Positions 32,501 to 45,400 of a stretch of DNA of 64,000 nt are shown here, piece by piece; positions within the stretch are counted from its first letter, which is position 1, and each line of letters begins with the position of its first letter. The stretch covers positions 1 to 64,000 of the forward strand of contig CM060461.1 in NCBI GenBank assembly GCA_030544235.1, written 5' to 3'. Origin of the DNA: Lepturacanthus savala (taxonomy: Eukaryota; Chordata; Actinopteri; Scombriformes; Trichiuridae). The notes beneath the pieces were generated by a model, which saw only the letters and a program-made list of their open reading frames with translations, had not been told where the DNA came from and searched no databases. The position numbers were made by a program, and so were the translations under genes.

Positions 32501-35500
32501 TTTAAAGTTTTTATTGCTCCATATGCATTCTCTCGGTCGGAAGAGCACAAAAAGACAAAATGCTATGTAGGCCTACATCAGTACAATATTTTTACAGAAA
32601 ATCTTATTTACCTTTTATTTTATGTGAAATGGTATACTTTTGGATCAGAAATTCACTTGGAAAAGCTATTGTTTTCATGTGGTTTGTGTTTTAAAGTTTT
32701 TATTGCTCCATATGCATTCTCTCGGTCTGAAGAGCACAAAAAGACAAAATGCTATGTAGGCCTAAATCAGTACAATATTTTTACAGAAAATCTTATTTAC
32801 CTTTTATTTTATGTGAAATGGTATACTTTTGGATCAGAAATTCACCTGGAAAAGCTATTGTTTTCACGTGGTTTGAGTTTTAAAGTTTTTATTGCTCCAT
32901 ATGCATTCTCTCGGTCGGAAGAGCACAAAAAGACAAAATGCTATGTAGGCCTACATCAGTACAATATTTTTACAGAACATCTTATTTACCTTTTATTTTA
33001 TGTGAAATGGTATAGTTTGGGATCAGAAATTCACCTGGAAAAGCTATTGTTTTCATGTGGTTTGAGTTTTAAAGTTTTTATTGCTCCATATGCATTCTCT
33101 CGGTCTGAAGAGCACAAAAAGACAAAATGCTATGTAGGCCTAAATCAGTACAATATTTTTACAGAAAATCTTATTTACCTTTTACTTTATGTGAAATGGT
33201 ATACTTTTGGATCAGAAATTCACTTGGAAAATCTATTGTTTTCATGTGGTTTGTGTTTTAAAGTTTTTATTGCTCCATATGCATTCTCTCGGTCGGAAGA
33301 GCACAAAAAGACAAAATGCTATGTAGGCCTACATCAGTACAATATTTTTACAGAAAATCTTATTTACCTTTTATTTTATGTGAAATGGTATACTTTTGGA
33401 TCAGAAATTCACTTGGAAAAGCTATTGTTTTCATGTGGTTTGTGTTTTAAAGTTTTTATTGCTCCATAGGCATTCTCTCGGTCGGAAGAGCACAAAAAGA
33501 CAAAATGCTACGTAGGCCTACATCAGTACAATATTTTTACAGAAAATCTTATTTACCTTTTATTTTATGTGAAATGGTATAGTTTTGGATCAGAAATTCA
33601 CCTGGAAAAGCTATTGTTTTCATGTGGTTTGAGTTTTAAAGTTTTTATTGCTCCATATGCATTGTCTCGGTCTGAAGAGCACAAAAAGACAAAATGCTAT
33701 GTAGGCCTAAATCAGTACAATATTTTTACAGAAAATCTTATTTACCTTTTACTTTATGTGAAATGGTATACTTTTGGATCAGAAATTCACTTGGAAAATC
33801 TATTGTTTTCATGTGGTTTGTGTTTTAAAGTTTTTATTGCTCCATATGCATTCTTTCGGTCGGAAGAGCACAAAAAGACAAAATGCTATGTAGGCCTACA
33901 TCAGTACAATATTTTTACAGAAAATCTTATTTACCTTTTATTTTATGTGAAATGGTATACTTTTGGATCAGAAATTCAATTGGAAAAGCTATTGTTTTCA
34001 TGTGGTTTGTGCTTTAAAGTTTTTATTGCTCCATATGCATTCTCTCGGTCTGAAGAGCACAAAAAGACAAAATGCTATGTAGGCCTAAATCAGTACAATA
34101 TTTTTACAGAAAATCTTATTTACCTTTTACTTTATGTGAAATGGTATACTTTTGGATCAGAAATTCACTTGGAAAATCTATTGTTTTCATGTGGTTTGTG
34201 TTTTAAAGTTTTTATTGCTCCATATGCATTCTCTCGGTCGGAAGAGCACAAAAAGACAAAATGCTATGTAGGCCTACATCAGTACAATATTTTTACAGAA
34301 AATCTTATTTACCTTTTACTATATGTAAAATGGTATAGTTTTGGATCAGAAATTCACCTGGAAAAGCTATTGTTTTCATGTGGTTTGAGTTTTAAAGTTT
34401 TTATTGCTCCATATACATTCTCTCGGTCGGAAGAGCACAAAAAGACAAAATGCTATGTAGGCCTAAATCAGTACAATATTTTTACAGAAAATCTTATTTA
34501 CCTTTTACTATATGTAAAATGGTATAGTTTTGGATCAGAAATTCACCTGGAAAAGCTATTGTTTTCATGTGGTTTGAGTTTTAAAGTTTTTATTGCTCCA
34601 TATGCATTCTCTCGGTCTGAAGAACACAAAAAGACAAAATGCTATGTAGGCCTAAATCATTACAATATTTTTACAGAAAATCTTATTTACCTTTTACTTT
34701 ATGTGAAATGGTATAGGTTTGGATCAGAAATTCACCTGGAAAAGCTATTGTTTTCATGTGGTTTTGAATTTTAAAGTTTTTATTGCTCCATATGCATTCT
34801 CTCGGTCTGAAGAGCACAAAAAGTCAAAATGCCATGTAGGCCTAAATCAGTACGATATTTTTACAGAAAATCTCATTTACCTTTTACTTTATGTGAAATG
34901 GTATACTTTTGGATCAGAAATTCACTTGGAAAATCTATTGTTTTCATGTGGTTTGTGTTTTAAAGTTTTTATTGCTCCATATGCATTCTCTCGGTCGGAA
35001 GAGCACAAAAAGACAAAATGCTATGTAGGCCTACATCAGTACAATATTTTTACAGAAAATCTTATTTACCTTTTATTTTATGTGAAATGGTATACTTTTG
35101 GATCAGAAATTCACTTGGAAAAGCTATTGTTTTCATGTGGTTTGTGTTTTAAAGTTTTTATTGCTCCATAGGCATTCTCTCGGTCGGAAGAGCACAAAAA
35201 GACAAAATGCTACGTAGGCCTACATCAGTACAATATTTTTACAGAAAATCTTATTTACCTTTTATTTTATGTGAAATGGTATAGTTTTGGATCAGAAATT
35301 CACCTGGAAAAGCTATTGTTTTCATGTGGTTTGAGTTTTAAAGTTTTTATTGCTCCATATGCATTCTCTCGGTCTGAAGAGCACAAAAAGACAAAATGCT
35401 ATGTAGGCCTAAATCAGTACAATATTTTTACAGAAAATCTTATTTACCTTTTACTTTATGTGAAATGGTATACTTTTGGATCAGAAATTCACTTGGAAAA

Positions 35501-36122
35501 TCTATTGTTTTCATGTGGTTTGTGTTTTAAAGTTTTTATTGCTCCATATGCATTCTCTCGGTCGGAAGAGCACAAAAAGACAAAATGCTATGTAGGCCTA
35601 CATCAGTACAATATTTTTACAGAAAATCTTATTTACCTTTTATTTTATGTGAAATGGTATACTTTTGGATCAGAAATTCAATTGGAAAAGCTATTGTTTT
35701 CATGTGGTTTGTGCTTTAAAGTTTTTATTGCTCCATATGCATTCTCTCGGTCTGAAGAGCACAAAAAGACAAAATGCTATGTAGGCCTAAATCAGTACAA
35801 TATTTTTTACAGAAAATCTTATTTACCTTTTACTTTATGTGAAATGGTATACTTTTGGATCAGAAATTCACTTGGAAAATCTATTGTTTACATGTGGTTT
35901 GTGTTTTAAAGTTTTTATTGCTCCATATGCATTCTCTCGGTCGGAAGAGCACAAAAAGACAAAATGCTATGTAGGCCTATATCAGTACAATATTTTTACA
36001 GAAAATCTTATTTACCTTTTACTATATGTAAAATGGTATAGTTTTGGATCAGAAATTCACCTGGAAAAGCTATTGTTTTCATGTGGTTTGAGTTTTAAAG
36101 TTTTTATTGCTCCATATACATT
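26503..36122 (+). repeat. 189-bp satellite, right arm, first block (about 51 monomers)
   Basis: Direct tandem monomers of 189 bp (for example TGTTTTCATG at 26811 and 27000). One frame is stop-free in most monomers and reads, in pieces, KWYSFGSEIHLEKLLFSCGL, CFKVFIAPYAFSRSEEHKKT, KCYVGLNQYNIFTENLIYLL and LYV. Stops arise mainly at the Tyr codon of APYAF: TGA at 27419, 28364, 29309 and 31010, or TAG at 28742, 30443, 31388, 33467 and 35169. Frame changes come from an extra T near 34762 and near 35804. Higher-order units of five monomers (945 bp), nine (1701 bp) and two (378 bp) can be traced. Confidence 0.95.
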
Positions 36123-39100
36123 TTATTCTCCTGGAGCTGCCACCTTATCGTGGTGGAGGGGTTTGCGTGTTCCAATGATCCCAGGAGCTATGTTGTCGGG
36201 GGCTTATGCCCCTGGTAGGGTCACCCATGGCAATCAGGTCCTGGGGGAGGGACCAGACGAAGAGCGGCTCAAAACCCTCTGATGATGAGAAAGAACATTG
36301 GGCCAGCGTTAACCCTGCCCGGGTGTGGGTTACCGGGGCCCCCTCTGGAGCCAGGCCTGGGGGAGGGGCTCGGGTGCGAGCGCCTGGTGGCCGGGCCTTT
36401 GCCCACGGGGTCCGGCCGGGCTTAGCCCGAAGCGGCGACGTGGGCCCCCCTCCCCATGGACTCACCACCCGTGGGGGGGGCCACAGGGGGACGATGCGGA
36501 GAGAGTTGGGCGGCAGTCGGAGGCGGGGACCCTGGCGGTCCGACCCCCGGCTGCAGAAACTGGCTCTGGGGACGTGGAACGTCACCTCTCTGGCGGGGAA
36601 GGAGCCTGAGCTGGTGCGCGAGGTTGAGAGATACCGACTAGATATAGTCGGGCTCGCCTCGACGCACAGTGTGGGCTCCGGAACCAGTTTCCTCGAGAGG
36701 GGTTGGATTCTCTACCACTCTGGAGTTGCCCCCGGTGAGAGGCGCAGAGCTGGGGTGGGAATGCTTGTTTCCCCCCGGCTCGGTGCCTTTACATTGGGGT
36801 TCACCCCGGTGGACGAGAGGGTAGCCTCCCTCCGCCTTCGGGTGGGGGGACGGGTCCTGACTGTCGTTTGTGCCTATGCGCCGAATGACAGTTCAGAGTA
36901 CCCACCCTTCTTGGAGTCCTTGGATAGGGTGCTGGAGGGCGCCCCTTCTGGGGACTCCATCGTCCTCCTGGGGGACTTCAATGCTCACGTGGGCAATGAC
37001 AGTGTGACCTGGAGAGGCGTGATTGGGAGGAACGGCCCCCCTGATCTGAACCCGAATGGTGTTTCGTTGTTGGACTTCTGTGCTCGTCATGGATTGTCCA
37101 TAACGAACACCATGTTCAGGCATAGGGGTGTCCATATGTGCACTTGGCACCAAGACCCCCTTGGCCGCAGTTCGATGATCGACTTTGTTGTCGTGTCGTC
37201 GGACTTGCGGCCTCATGTCCTGGACACTCGGGTGAAGAGAGGGGCGGAGCTGTCAACTGATCACCACCTGGTAGTGAGTTGGCTCCGATGGTGGGGGAAG
37301 AGGCCGGTCAGACCTGGCAGACCCAAACGTTCTGTGAGGGTTTGCTGGGAACGTCTGGACGAATCTCCTGTCAGAAGGAACTTCAACTCGCACCTCCGGG
37401 AGAGCTTCACCCACGTCCCGGGGGAGGCGGGGGACATTGAGTCCGAGTGGACCTTGTTCCGCGCCTCTATTGTTGAGGCGGCTGATCGGAGCTGTGGCCG
37501 TAAGGTCGTCGGTGCCTGTCGTGGCGGCAATCCCCGAACCCGCTGGTGGACACCGGCGGTAAGGGATGCCGTCAAGCTGAAGAAGGAGTCCTACAGAACC
37601 TTCTTGGCCTGTGGGTCTCCGGAAGCAGCTGACGGGTATCGGCGTGCTAAGCGGATCGCAGCCTCGGTGGTTGCCGAGGCAAAAACTCGGGCGTGGGAGG
37701 AGTTCGGTGAGGCCATGGAGAAAGACTTTCGAACGGCTTCGAGGAAGTTCTGGACCACCATTCGGCGTCTCAGGAGGGGAAAGCGGCGCACCGTTGACAC
37801 TGTGTTCAGTGGAGACGGGGTGCTGCTGACCTCGACTCGGGACGTCCTGGATCGGTGGGGGGAATACTTCGAAGACCTCCTCAATCCCACCAGCACGTCT
37901 TCTGTTGAAGAAGCAGAGTCTGGGGGATCAGTGGTGGACTCGCCTATCTCTGGGGCTGAGATCGCCGAGGTAGTCAAAAAGCTCCTCGGCGGCAAGGCCC
38001 CGGGGGTGGATGAGATTCGCCCTGAGTTCCTCAAGGCTCTGGATGTTGTAGGGCTGTCTTGGTTGACACGTCTCTGCAACATCGCGTGGACATCGGGGGC
38101 AGTGCCCCTGGACTGGCAAACCGGGGTGGTGGTTCCCCTTTATAAAAGGGGGGACCAGAGGGTGTGTTCCAACTATAGAGGGATCACACTCCTCAGCCTC
38201 CCTGGGAAAGTCTATTCGGGGGTACTGGAGAGGAGGGTCCGTAAGATAGTCGAACCTCGGATTCAGGAGGAGCAGTGTGGTTTTCGTCCTGGTCGTGGAA
38301 CTGTGGACCAGCTCTATACCCTTAGCAGGGTGCTTGAGGGTGCGTGGGAGTTCGCCCAACCAGTCTACATGTGTTTTGTGGATCTGGAGAAGGCGTTCGA
38401 CCGTGTCCCTCGGGCAGTCCTGTGGGGGGTGCTCCGGGAGTATGGGGTCCCGGACCCGTTGACACGGGCTGTCCGGTCCCTGTACTCTCGGTGCCAGAGC
38501 TTGGTCCGCATTGCCGGTAATAAGACGAACTTGTTTCCAGTGGGGGTTGGACTCCGTCAGGGCTGCCCTTTGTCACCGATTCTGTTCATAACTTTTATGG
38601 ACAGAATTTCTAGGCGCAGCCAGGGCGTCGAGGGGCTGCGGTTTGGTGGCCTCAGGATTGGGTCGTTGCTATTTGACGATCTGGTCCTGTTGGCTTCATC
38701 GAGCCGTGACCTTCAGCTCTCACTGGAGCAGTTCGCAGCCGAGTGTGAAGCGGCTGGGATGAAGATCAGCACCTCCAAATCCGAGGCCATGGTTCTGGAC
38801 CGGAAAAGGGTGGAGTGTCGACTCCAGGTCGGGGATGAGATCCTGCCTCAAGTGGAGGAGTTCAAGTATCTCGGGGTCTTGTTCACGAGTGGGGGGAGGA
38901 TGGAGCGGGAGATTGACCGGCGGATCGGTGCGGCGTCTGCAGTGATGCGGGCCCTGCATCGGTCCGTCGTGGTGAAGAAGGAGCTGAGCCGAAAGGCGAA
39001 GCTCCTGATTTACCAGTCAGTCTACGTTCCTACCCTCACCTATGGTCACGAGCTTTGGGTAGTGACCGAAAGAACGAGATCGCGAATACAAGCGGCCGAA

Positions 39101-39482
39101 ATGGGTTTCCTTCGCCGGGTGGCTGGGCTCTCCCTTAGAGATAGGGTGAGAAGCTCGGTCATCCGCGAGGAGCTCAGAGTAGAACCGCTGCTCCTCCACA
39201 TCGAGAGGAGCCAGTTGAGGTGGCTCGGGCATCTAGTGAGGATGCCTCCTGGACGCCTCCCTGGTGAGGTGTTCCGGGCACGTCCCTCCGGGCGGCGGCC
39301 CCGGGGAAGACCCAGGACACGCTGGAGAGACTATGTCTCTCGGGTGGTCTGGGAACGCCTTGGGGTCCCCCCGGAAGAGCTGGAGGAAGTAGCTGGGGAG
39401 AGGGAAGTCTGGGCTTCCCTGCTGAAGCTGCTGCCCCCGCGACCCGATTACGGATAAGCGGAAGAAGACGAGACGAGACGAG
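36123..39482 (+). mobile_element. RTE/Expander-like LINE inserted in the satellite
   Basis: A GC-rich 3.36-kb insertion in AT-rich satellite DNA. It opens near GGAGCTGCCACCTTATCGTG, a start I recognise from a widespread fish LINE of the RTE/Expander type. It ends GGATAAGCGGAAGAAGACG with an (ACGAG)n tail at 39467-39482. The target duplication is ACATT (36118-36122 and 39483-39487), and the split monomer resumes exactly at CTCTCGGTCGG. The interrupted monomer is of the ATATACATT subtype. The insertion appears once in the window. Confidence 0.85.
36206..39457 (+). CDS. RTE/Expander-like LINE polyprotein: endonuclease and reverse transcriptase
   Basis: An open frame of 1083 codons. The first 115 residues are Gly/Arg/Pro-rich and have no known fold. 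The endonuclease starts at about residue 120 (LGTWNVTSLAG), with GDFNAHVG (256-263), TWHQDPLGRSSMIDFVVVSS and STDHHLVVSW (D352, H353). The usual Glu motif is not obvious in VGLASTHSVGSG, which may be a lineage trait. The RT has NYRGITLLSLPGKVYSGVLE, EEQCGFRPGRGTVDQLYTLS, CFVDLEKAFDRVPRAVLW and GLRQGCPLSPILF. Its catalytic box reads LLFDDLVLLAS (F823-D824-D825) instead of the LLFADD seen in relatives, a clean loss of one codon. ELWVVTERTRSRIQAAEMGF and RPRGRPRTRWRDYV follow. The ATG at 36206 is the first in frame. The frame is intact but probably catalytically dead. Confidence 0.85.
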   Translation: MPLVGSPMAIRSWGRDQTKSGSKPSDDEKEHWASVNPARVWVTGAPSGARPGGGARVRAPGGRAFAHGVRPGLARSGDVGPPPHGLTTRGGGHRGTMRRELGGSRRRGPWRSDPRLQKLALGTWNVTSLAGKEPELVREVERYRLDIVGLASTHSVGSGTSFLERGWILYHSGVAPGERRRAGVGMLVSPRLGAFTLGFTPVDERVASLRLRVGGRVLTVVCAYAPNDSSEYPPFLESLDRVLEGAPSGDSIVLLGDFNAHVGNDSVTWRGVIGRNGPPDLNPNGVSLLDFCARHGLSITNTMFRHRGVHMCTWHQDPLGRSSMIDFVVVSSDLRPHVLDTRVKRGAELSTDHHLVVSWLRWWGKRPVRPGRPKRSVRVCWERLDESPVRRNFNSHLRESFTHVPGEAGDIESEWTLFRASIVEAADRSCGRKVVGACRGGNPRTRWWTPAVRDAVKLKKESYRTFLACGSPEAADGYRRAKRIAASVVAEAKTRAWEEFGEAMEKDFRTASRKFWTTIRRLRRGKRRTVDTVFSGDGVLLTSTRDVLDRWGEYFEDLLNPTSTSSVEEAESGGSVVDSPISGAEIAEVVKKLLGGKAPGVDEIRPEFLKALDVVGLSWLTRLCNIAWTSGAVPLDWQTGVVVPLYKRGDQRVCSNYRGITLLSLPGKVYSGVLERRVRKIVEPRIQEEQCGFRPGRGTVDQLYTLSRVLEGAWEFAQPVYMCFVDLEKAFDRVPRAVLWGVLREYGVPDPLTRAVRSLYSRCQSLVRIAGNKTNLFPVGVGLRQGCPLSPILFITFMDRISRRSQGVEGLRFGGLRIGSLLFDDLVLLASSSRDLQLSLEQFAAECEAAGMKISTSKSEAMVLDRKRVECRLQVGDEILPQVEEFKYLGVLFTSGGRMEREIDRRIGAASAVMRALHRSVVVKKELSRKAKLLIYQSVYVPTLTYGHELWVVTERTRSRIQAAEMGFLRRVAGLSLRDRVRSSVIREELRVEPLLLHIERSQLRWLGHLVRMPPGRLPGEVFRARPSGRRPRGRPRTRWRDYVSRVVWERLGVPPEELEEVAGEREVWASLLKLLPPRPDYG

Positions 39483-42400
39483 ACATTCTCTCGGTCGGAA
39501 GAGCACAAAAAGACAAAATGCTATGTAGGCCTAAATCAGTACAATATTTTTACAGAAAATCTTATTTACCTTTTACTTATGTAAAATGGTAAAGTTTTGG
39601 ATAAGAAATTCACCTGGAAAAGCTATTGTTTTCATGTGGTTTGAGTTTTAAAGTTTTTATTGCTCCATATGCATTCTCTCGGTCTGAAGAACACAAAAAG
39701 ACAAAATGCTATGTAGGCCTAAATCAGTACAATATTTTTACAGAAAATCTTATTTACCTTTTACTTTATGTGAAATGGTATACTTTTGGATCAGAAATTC
39801 ACTTGGAAAATCTATTGTTTTCATGTGGTTTGTGTTTTAAAGTTTTTATTGCTCCATATGCATTCTCTCGGTCGGAAGAGCACAAAAAGACAAAATGCTA
39901 TGTAGGCCTACATCAGTACAATATTTTTACAGAAAATCTTATTTACCTTTTATTTTATGTGAAATGGTATACTTTTGGATCAGAAATTCACTTGGAAAAT
40001 CTATTGTTTTCATGTGGTTTGTGTTTTAAAGTTTTTATTGCTCCATATGCATTCTCTCGGTCGGAAGAGCACAAAAAGACAAAATGCTATGTAGGCCTAC
40101 ATCAGTACAATATTTTTACAGAAAATCTTATTTACCTTTTATTTTATGTGAAATGGTATAGTTTTGGATCAGAAATTCACCTGGAAAAGCTATTGTTTTC
40201 ATGTGGTTTAAGTTTTAAAGTTTTTATTGCTCCATATGCATTCTCTCGGTCGGAAGAGCACAAAAAGACAAAATGCTATGTAGGCCTACATCAGTACAAT
40301 ATTTTTACAGAACATCTTATTTACCTTTTATTTTATGTGAAATGGTATACTTTTGGATCAGAAGTTCACTTGGAAAAGCTATTGTTTTCATGTGGTTTGT
40401 GTTTTAAAGTTGTTATTGCTCCATAGGCATTCTCTCGGTCGGAAGAGCACAAAAAGACAAAATGCTATGTAGGCCTACATCAGTACAATATTTTTACAGA
40501 AAATCTTATTTACCTTTTATTTTATGTGAAATGGTATAGTTTTGGATCAGAAATTCACCTGGAAAAGCTATTGTTTTCATGTGGTTTGAGTTTTAAAGTT
40601 TTTATTGCTCCATATGCATTCTCTCGGTCGGAAGAGCACAAAAAGACAAAATGCTATGTAGATCTACATCAGTACAATATTTTTACAGAACATCTTATTT
40701 ACCTTTTATTTTATGTGAAATGGTATACTTTTGGATCAGAAGTTCACTTGGAAAAGCTATTGTTTTCATGTGGTTTGTGTTTTAAAGTTTTTATTGCTCC
40801 ATAGGCATTCTCTCGGTCGGAAGAGCACAAAAAGACAAAATGCTATGTAGGCCTACATCAGTACAATATTTTTACAGAAAATCTTATTCACCTTTTATTT
40901 TATGTGAAATGGTATAGTTTTGGATCAGAAATTCACCTGGAAAAGCTATTGTTTTCATGTGGTTTGAGTTTTAAAGTTTTTATTGCTCCATATGCATTCT
41001 CTCGGTCGGAAGAGCACAAAAAGACAAAATGCTATGTAGGCCTACATCAGTACAATATTTTTACAGCAAATCTTATTTACCTTTTATTTTATGTGAAATG
41101 GTATAGTTTTGGATCAGAAATTCACCTGGAAAAGCTATTGTTTTCATGTGGTTTGAGTTTTAAAGTTTTTATTGCTCCATATGCATTCTCTCGGTCGGAA
41201 GAGCACAAAAAGACAAAATGCTATGTAGGCCTACATCAGTACAATATTTTTACATAACATCTTATTTACCTTTTATTTTATGTGAAATGGTATAGTTTGG
41301 GATCAGAAATTCACCTGGAAAAGCTATTGTTTTCATGTGGTTTGAGTTTTAAAGTTTTTATTGCTCCATATGCATTCTCTCGGTCTGAAGAGCACAAAAA
41401 GACAAAATGCTATGTAGGCCTAAATCAGTACAATATTTTTACAGAAAATCTTATTTACCTTTTACTTTATGTGAAATGGTATACTTTTGGATCAGAAATT
41501 CACTTGGAAAATCTATTGTTTTCATGTGGTTTGTGTTTTAAAGTTTTTATTGCTCCATATGCATTCTCTCGGTCGGAAGAGCACAAAAAGACAAAAAGCT
41601 ATGTAGGCCTACATCAGTACAATATTTTTACAGAAATCTTACTTATCTTTTACTTTATGTGAAATGCTATAGTTTTGGATCAGAAATTCATCTGGAAAAG
41701 CTATTGTTTTCATGTGGTTTGTGTTTTAAAGTTTTTATTGCTCCATATGCATTCTCTCGGTCTGAAGAGCACAAAAAGACAAAATGCTATGTAGGCCTAA
41801 ATCAGTACAATATTTTTACAGAAAATCTTATTTACCTTTTACTTTATGTGAAATGGTATACTTTTGGATCAGAAATTCACTTGGAAAATCTATTGTTTTC
41901 ATGTGGTTTGTGTTTTAAAGTTTTTATTGCTCCATATGCATTCTCTCGGTCTGAAGAGCACAAAAAGACAAAATGCTATGTAGGCCTAAATCAGTACAAT
42001 ATTTTTACAGAAAATCTTATTTACCTTTTACTTTATGTGAAATGGTATACTTTTGGATCAGAAATTCACTTGGAAAAGCTATTGTTTTCATGTGGTTTGT
42101 GTTTTAAAGTTTTTATTGCTCCATATGCATTCTCTCGGTCGGAAGAGCACAAAAAGACAAAATGCTATGTAGGCCTACATCAGTACAATATTTTTACAGA
42201 ACATCTTATTTACCTTTTATTTTATGTGAAATGGTATAGTTTGGGATCAGAAATTCACCTGGAAAAGCAATTGTTTTCATTTGGTTTGAGTTTTAAAGTT
42301 TTTATTGCTCCATATGCATTCTCTCGGTCTGAAGAGCACAAAAAGACAAAATGCTATGTAGGCCTAAATCAGTACAATATTTTTACAGAACATCTTATTT

Positions 42401-45400
42401 ACCTTTTATTTTATGTGAAATGGTATAGTTTTGGATCAGAAATTCACCTGGAAAAGCTATTGTTTTCATGTGGTTTGTGTTTTAAAGTTTTTATTGCTCC
42501 ATATGCATTCTCTCGGTCGGAAGAGCACAAAAAGACAAAATGCTATGTAGGCCTACATCAGTACAATATTTTTACAGAAAATCTTATTTACCTTTTATTT
42601 TATGTGAAATGGTATACTTTTGGATCAGAAATTCAATTGGAAAAGCTATTGTTTTCATGTGGTTTGTGTTTTAAAGTTTTTATTGCTCCATATGCATTCT
42701 CTCGGTCTGAAGAGCACAAAAAGACAAAATGCTATGTAGGCCTAAATCAGTACAATATTTTTACAGAAAATCTTATTTACCTTTTACTTTATGTGAAATG
42801 GTATACTTTTGGATCAGAAATTCACTTGGAAAATCTGTTGTTTTCATGTGGTTTGTGTTTTAAAGTTTTTATTGCTCCATATGCATTCTCTCGGTCGGAA
42901 GAGCACAAAAAGACAAAATGCTATGTAGGCCTACATCAGTACAATATTTTTACAGAAAATCTTATTTACCTTTTACTATATGTAAAATGGTATAGTTTTG
43001 GATCAGAAATTCACCTGGAAAACCTATTGTTTTCATGTGGTTTGAGTTTTAAAGTTTTTATTGCTCCATATACATTCTCTCGGTCGGAAGAGCACAAAAA
43101 GACAAAATGCTATGTAGGCCTAAATCAGTACAATATTTTTACAGAAAATCTTATTTACCTTTTACTATATGTAAAATGGTATAGTTTTGGATCAGAAATT
43201 CACCTGGAAAAGCTATTGTTTTCATGTGGTTTGAGTTTTAAAGTTTTTATTGCTCCATATGCATTCTCTCGGTCGGAGGAGCACAAAAAGACAAAATGCT
43301 ATGTAGGCCTACATCAGTACAATATTTTTACAGAACATCTTATTTACCTTTTATTTTATGTGAAATGGTATAGCTTGGGATCAGAAATTCACCTGGAAAA
43401 GCAATTGTTTTCATTTGGTTTGAGTTTTAAAGTTTTTATTGCTCCATATGCATTCTCTCGGTCTGAAGAGCACAAAAAGACAAAATGCTATGTAGGCCTA
43501 AATCAGTACAATATTTTTACAGAAAATCTTATTTACCTTTTATTTTATGTGAAATGGTATAGTTTGGGATCAGAAATTCACCTGGAAAAGCAATTGTTTT
43601 CATTTGGTTTGAGTTTTAAAGTTTTTATTGCTCCATATGCATTCTCTCGGTCTGAAGAGCACAAAAAGACAAAATGCTATGTAGGCCTAAATCAGTACAA
43701 TATTTTTACAGAAAATCTTATTTACCTTTTATTTTATGTGAAATGGTATAGTTTGGGATCAGAAATTCACCTGGAAAAGCAATTGTTTTCATTTGGTTTG
43801 AGTTTTAAAGTTTTTATTGCTCCATATGCATTCTCTCGGTCTGAAGAGCACAAAAAGACAAAATGCTATGTAGGCCTAAATCAGTACAATATTTTTACAG
43901 AACATCTTATTTACCTTTTATTTTATGTGAAATGGTATAGTTTTGGATCAGAAATTCACCTGGAAAAGCTATTGTTTTCATGTGGTTTGTGTTTTAAAGT
44001 TTTTATTGCTCCATATGCATTCTCTCGGTCGGAAGAGCACAAAAAGACAAAATGCTATGTAGGCCTACATCAGTACAATATTTTTACAGAAAATCTTATT
44101 TACCTTTTATTTTATGTGAAATGGTATACTTTTGGATCAGAAATTCAATTGGAAAAGCTATTGTTTTCATGTGGTTTGTGTTTTAAAGTTTTTATTGCTC
44201 CATATGCATTCTCTCGGTCTGAAGAGCACAAAAAGACAAAATGCTATGTAGGCCTAAATCAGTACAATATTTTTACAGAAAATCTTATTTACCTTTTACT
44301 TTATGTGAAATGGTATACTTTTGGATCAGAAATTCACTTGGAAAATCTATTGTTTTCATGTGGTTTGTGTTTTAAAGTTTTTATTGCTCCATATGCATTC
44401 TCTCGGTCGGAAGAGCACAAAAAGACAAAATGCTATGTAGGCCTACATCAGTACAATATTTTTACAGAAAATCTTATTTACCTTTTACTATATGTAAAAT
44501 GGTATAGTTTTGGATCAGAAATTCACCTGGAAAACCTATTGTTTTCATGTGGTTTGAGTTTTAAAGTTTTTATTGCTCCATATACATTCTCTCGGTCGGA
44601 AGAGCACAAAAAGACAAAATGCTATGTAGGCCTAAATCAGTACAATATTTTTACAGAAAATCTTATTTACCTTTTACTATATGTAAAATGGTATAGTTTT
44701 GGATCAGAAATTCACCTGGAAAAGCTATTGTTTTCATGTGGTTTGAGTTTTAAAGTTTTTATTGCTCCATATGCATTCTCTCGGTCGGAGGAGCACAAAA
44801 AGACAAAATGCTATGTAGGCCTACATCAGTACAATATTTTTACAGAACATCTTATTTACCTTTTATTTTATGTGAAATGGTATAGCTTGGGATCAGAAAT
44901 TCACCTGGAAAAGCAATTGTTTTCATTTGGTTTGAGTTTTAAAGTTTTTATTGCTCCATATGCATTCTCTCGGTCTGAAGAGCACAAAAAGACAAAATGC
45001 TATGTAGGCCTAAATCAGTACAATATTTTTACAGAAAATCTTATTTACCTTTTATTTTATGTGAAATGGTATAGTTTTGGATCAGAAATTCACCTGGAAA
45101 AGCTACTGTTTTCATGTGGTTTGAGTTTTAAAGTTTTTATTGCTCCATATGCATTCTCTCGGTCGGAAGAGCACAAAAAGACAAAATGCTATGTAGGCCT
45201 ACATCAGTACAATATTTTTACAGAACATCTTATTTACCTTTTATTTTATGTGAAATGGTATAGTTTGGGATCAGAAATTCACCTGGAAAAGCTATTGTTT
45301 TCATGTGGTTTGAGTTTGAAAGTTTTTATTGCTCCATATGCATTCTCTCGGTCTGAAGAGCACAAAAAGACAAAATGCTATGTAGGCCTAAATCAGTACA

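Noticed and set aside
36145..39508. Minus-strand frames across the RTE-like LINE
   Set aside because: They are GC-rich shadows of the plus-strand polyprotein with no recognisable motifs.
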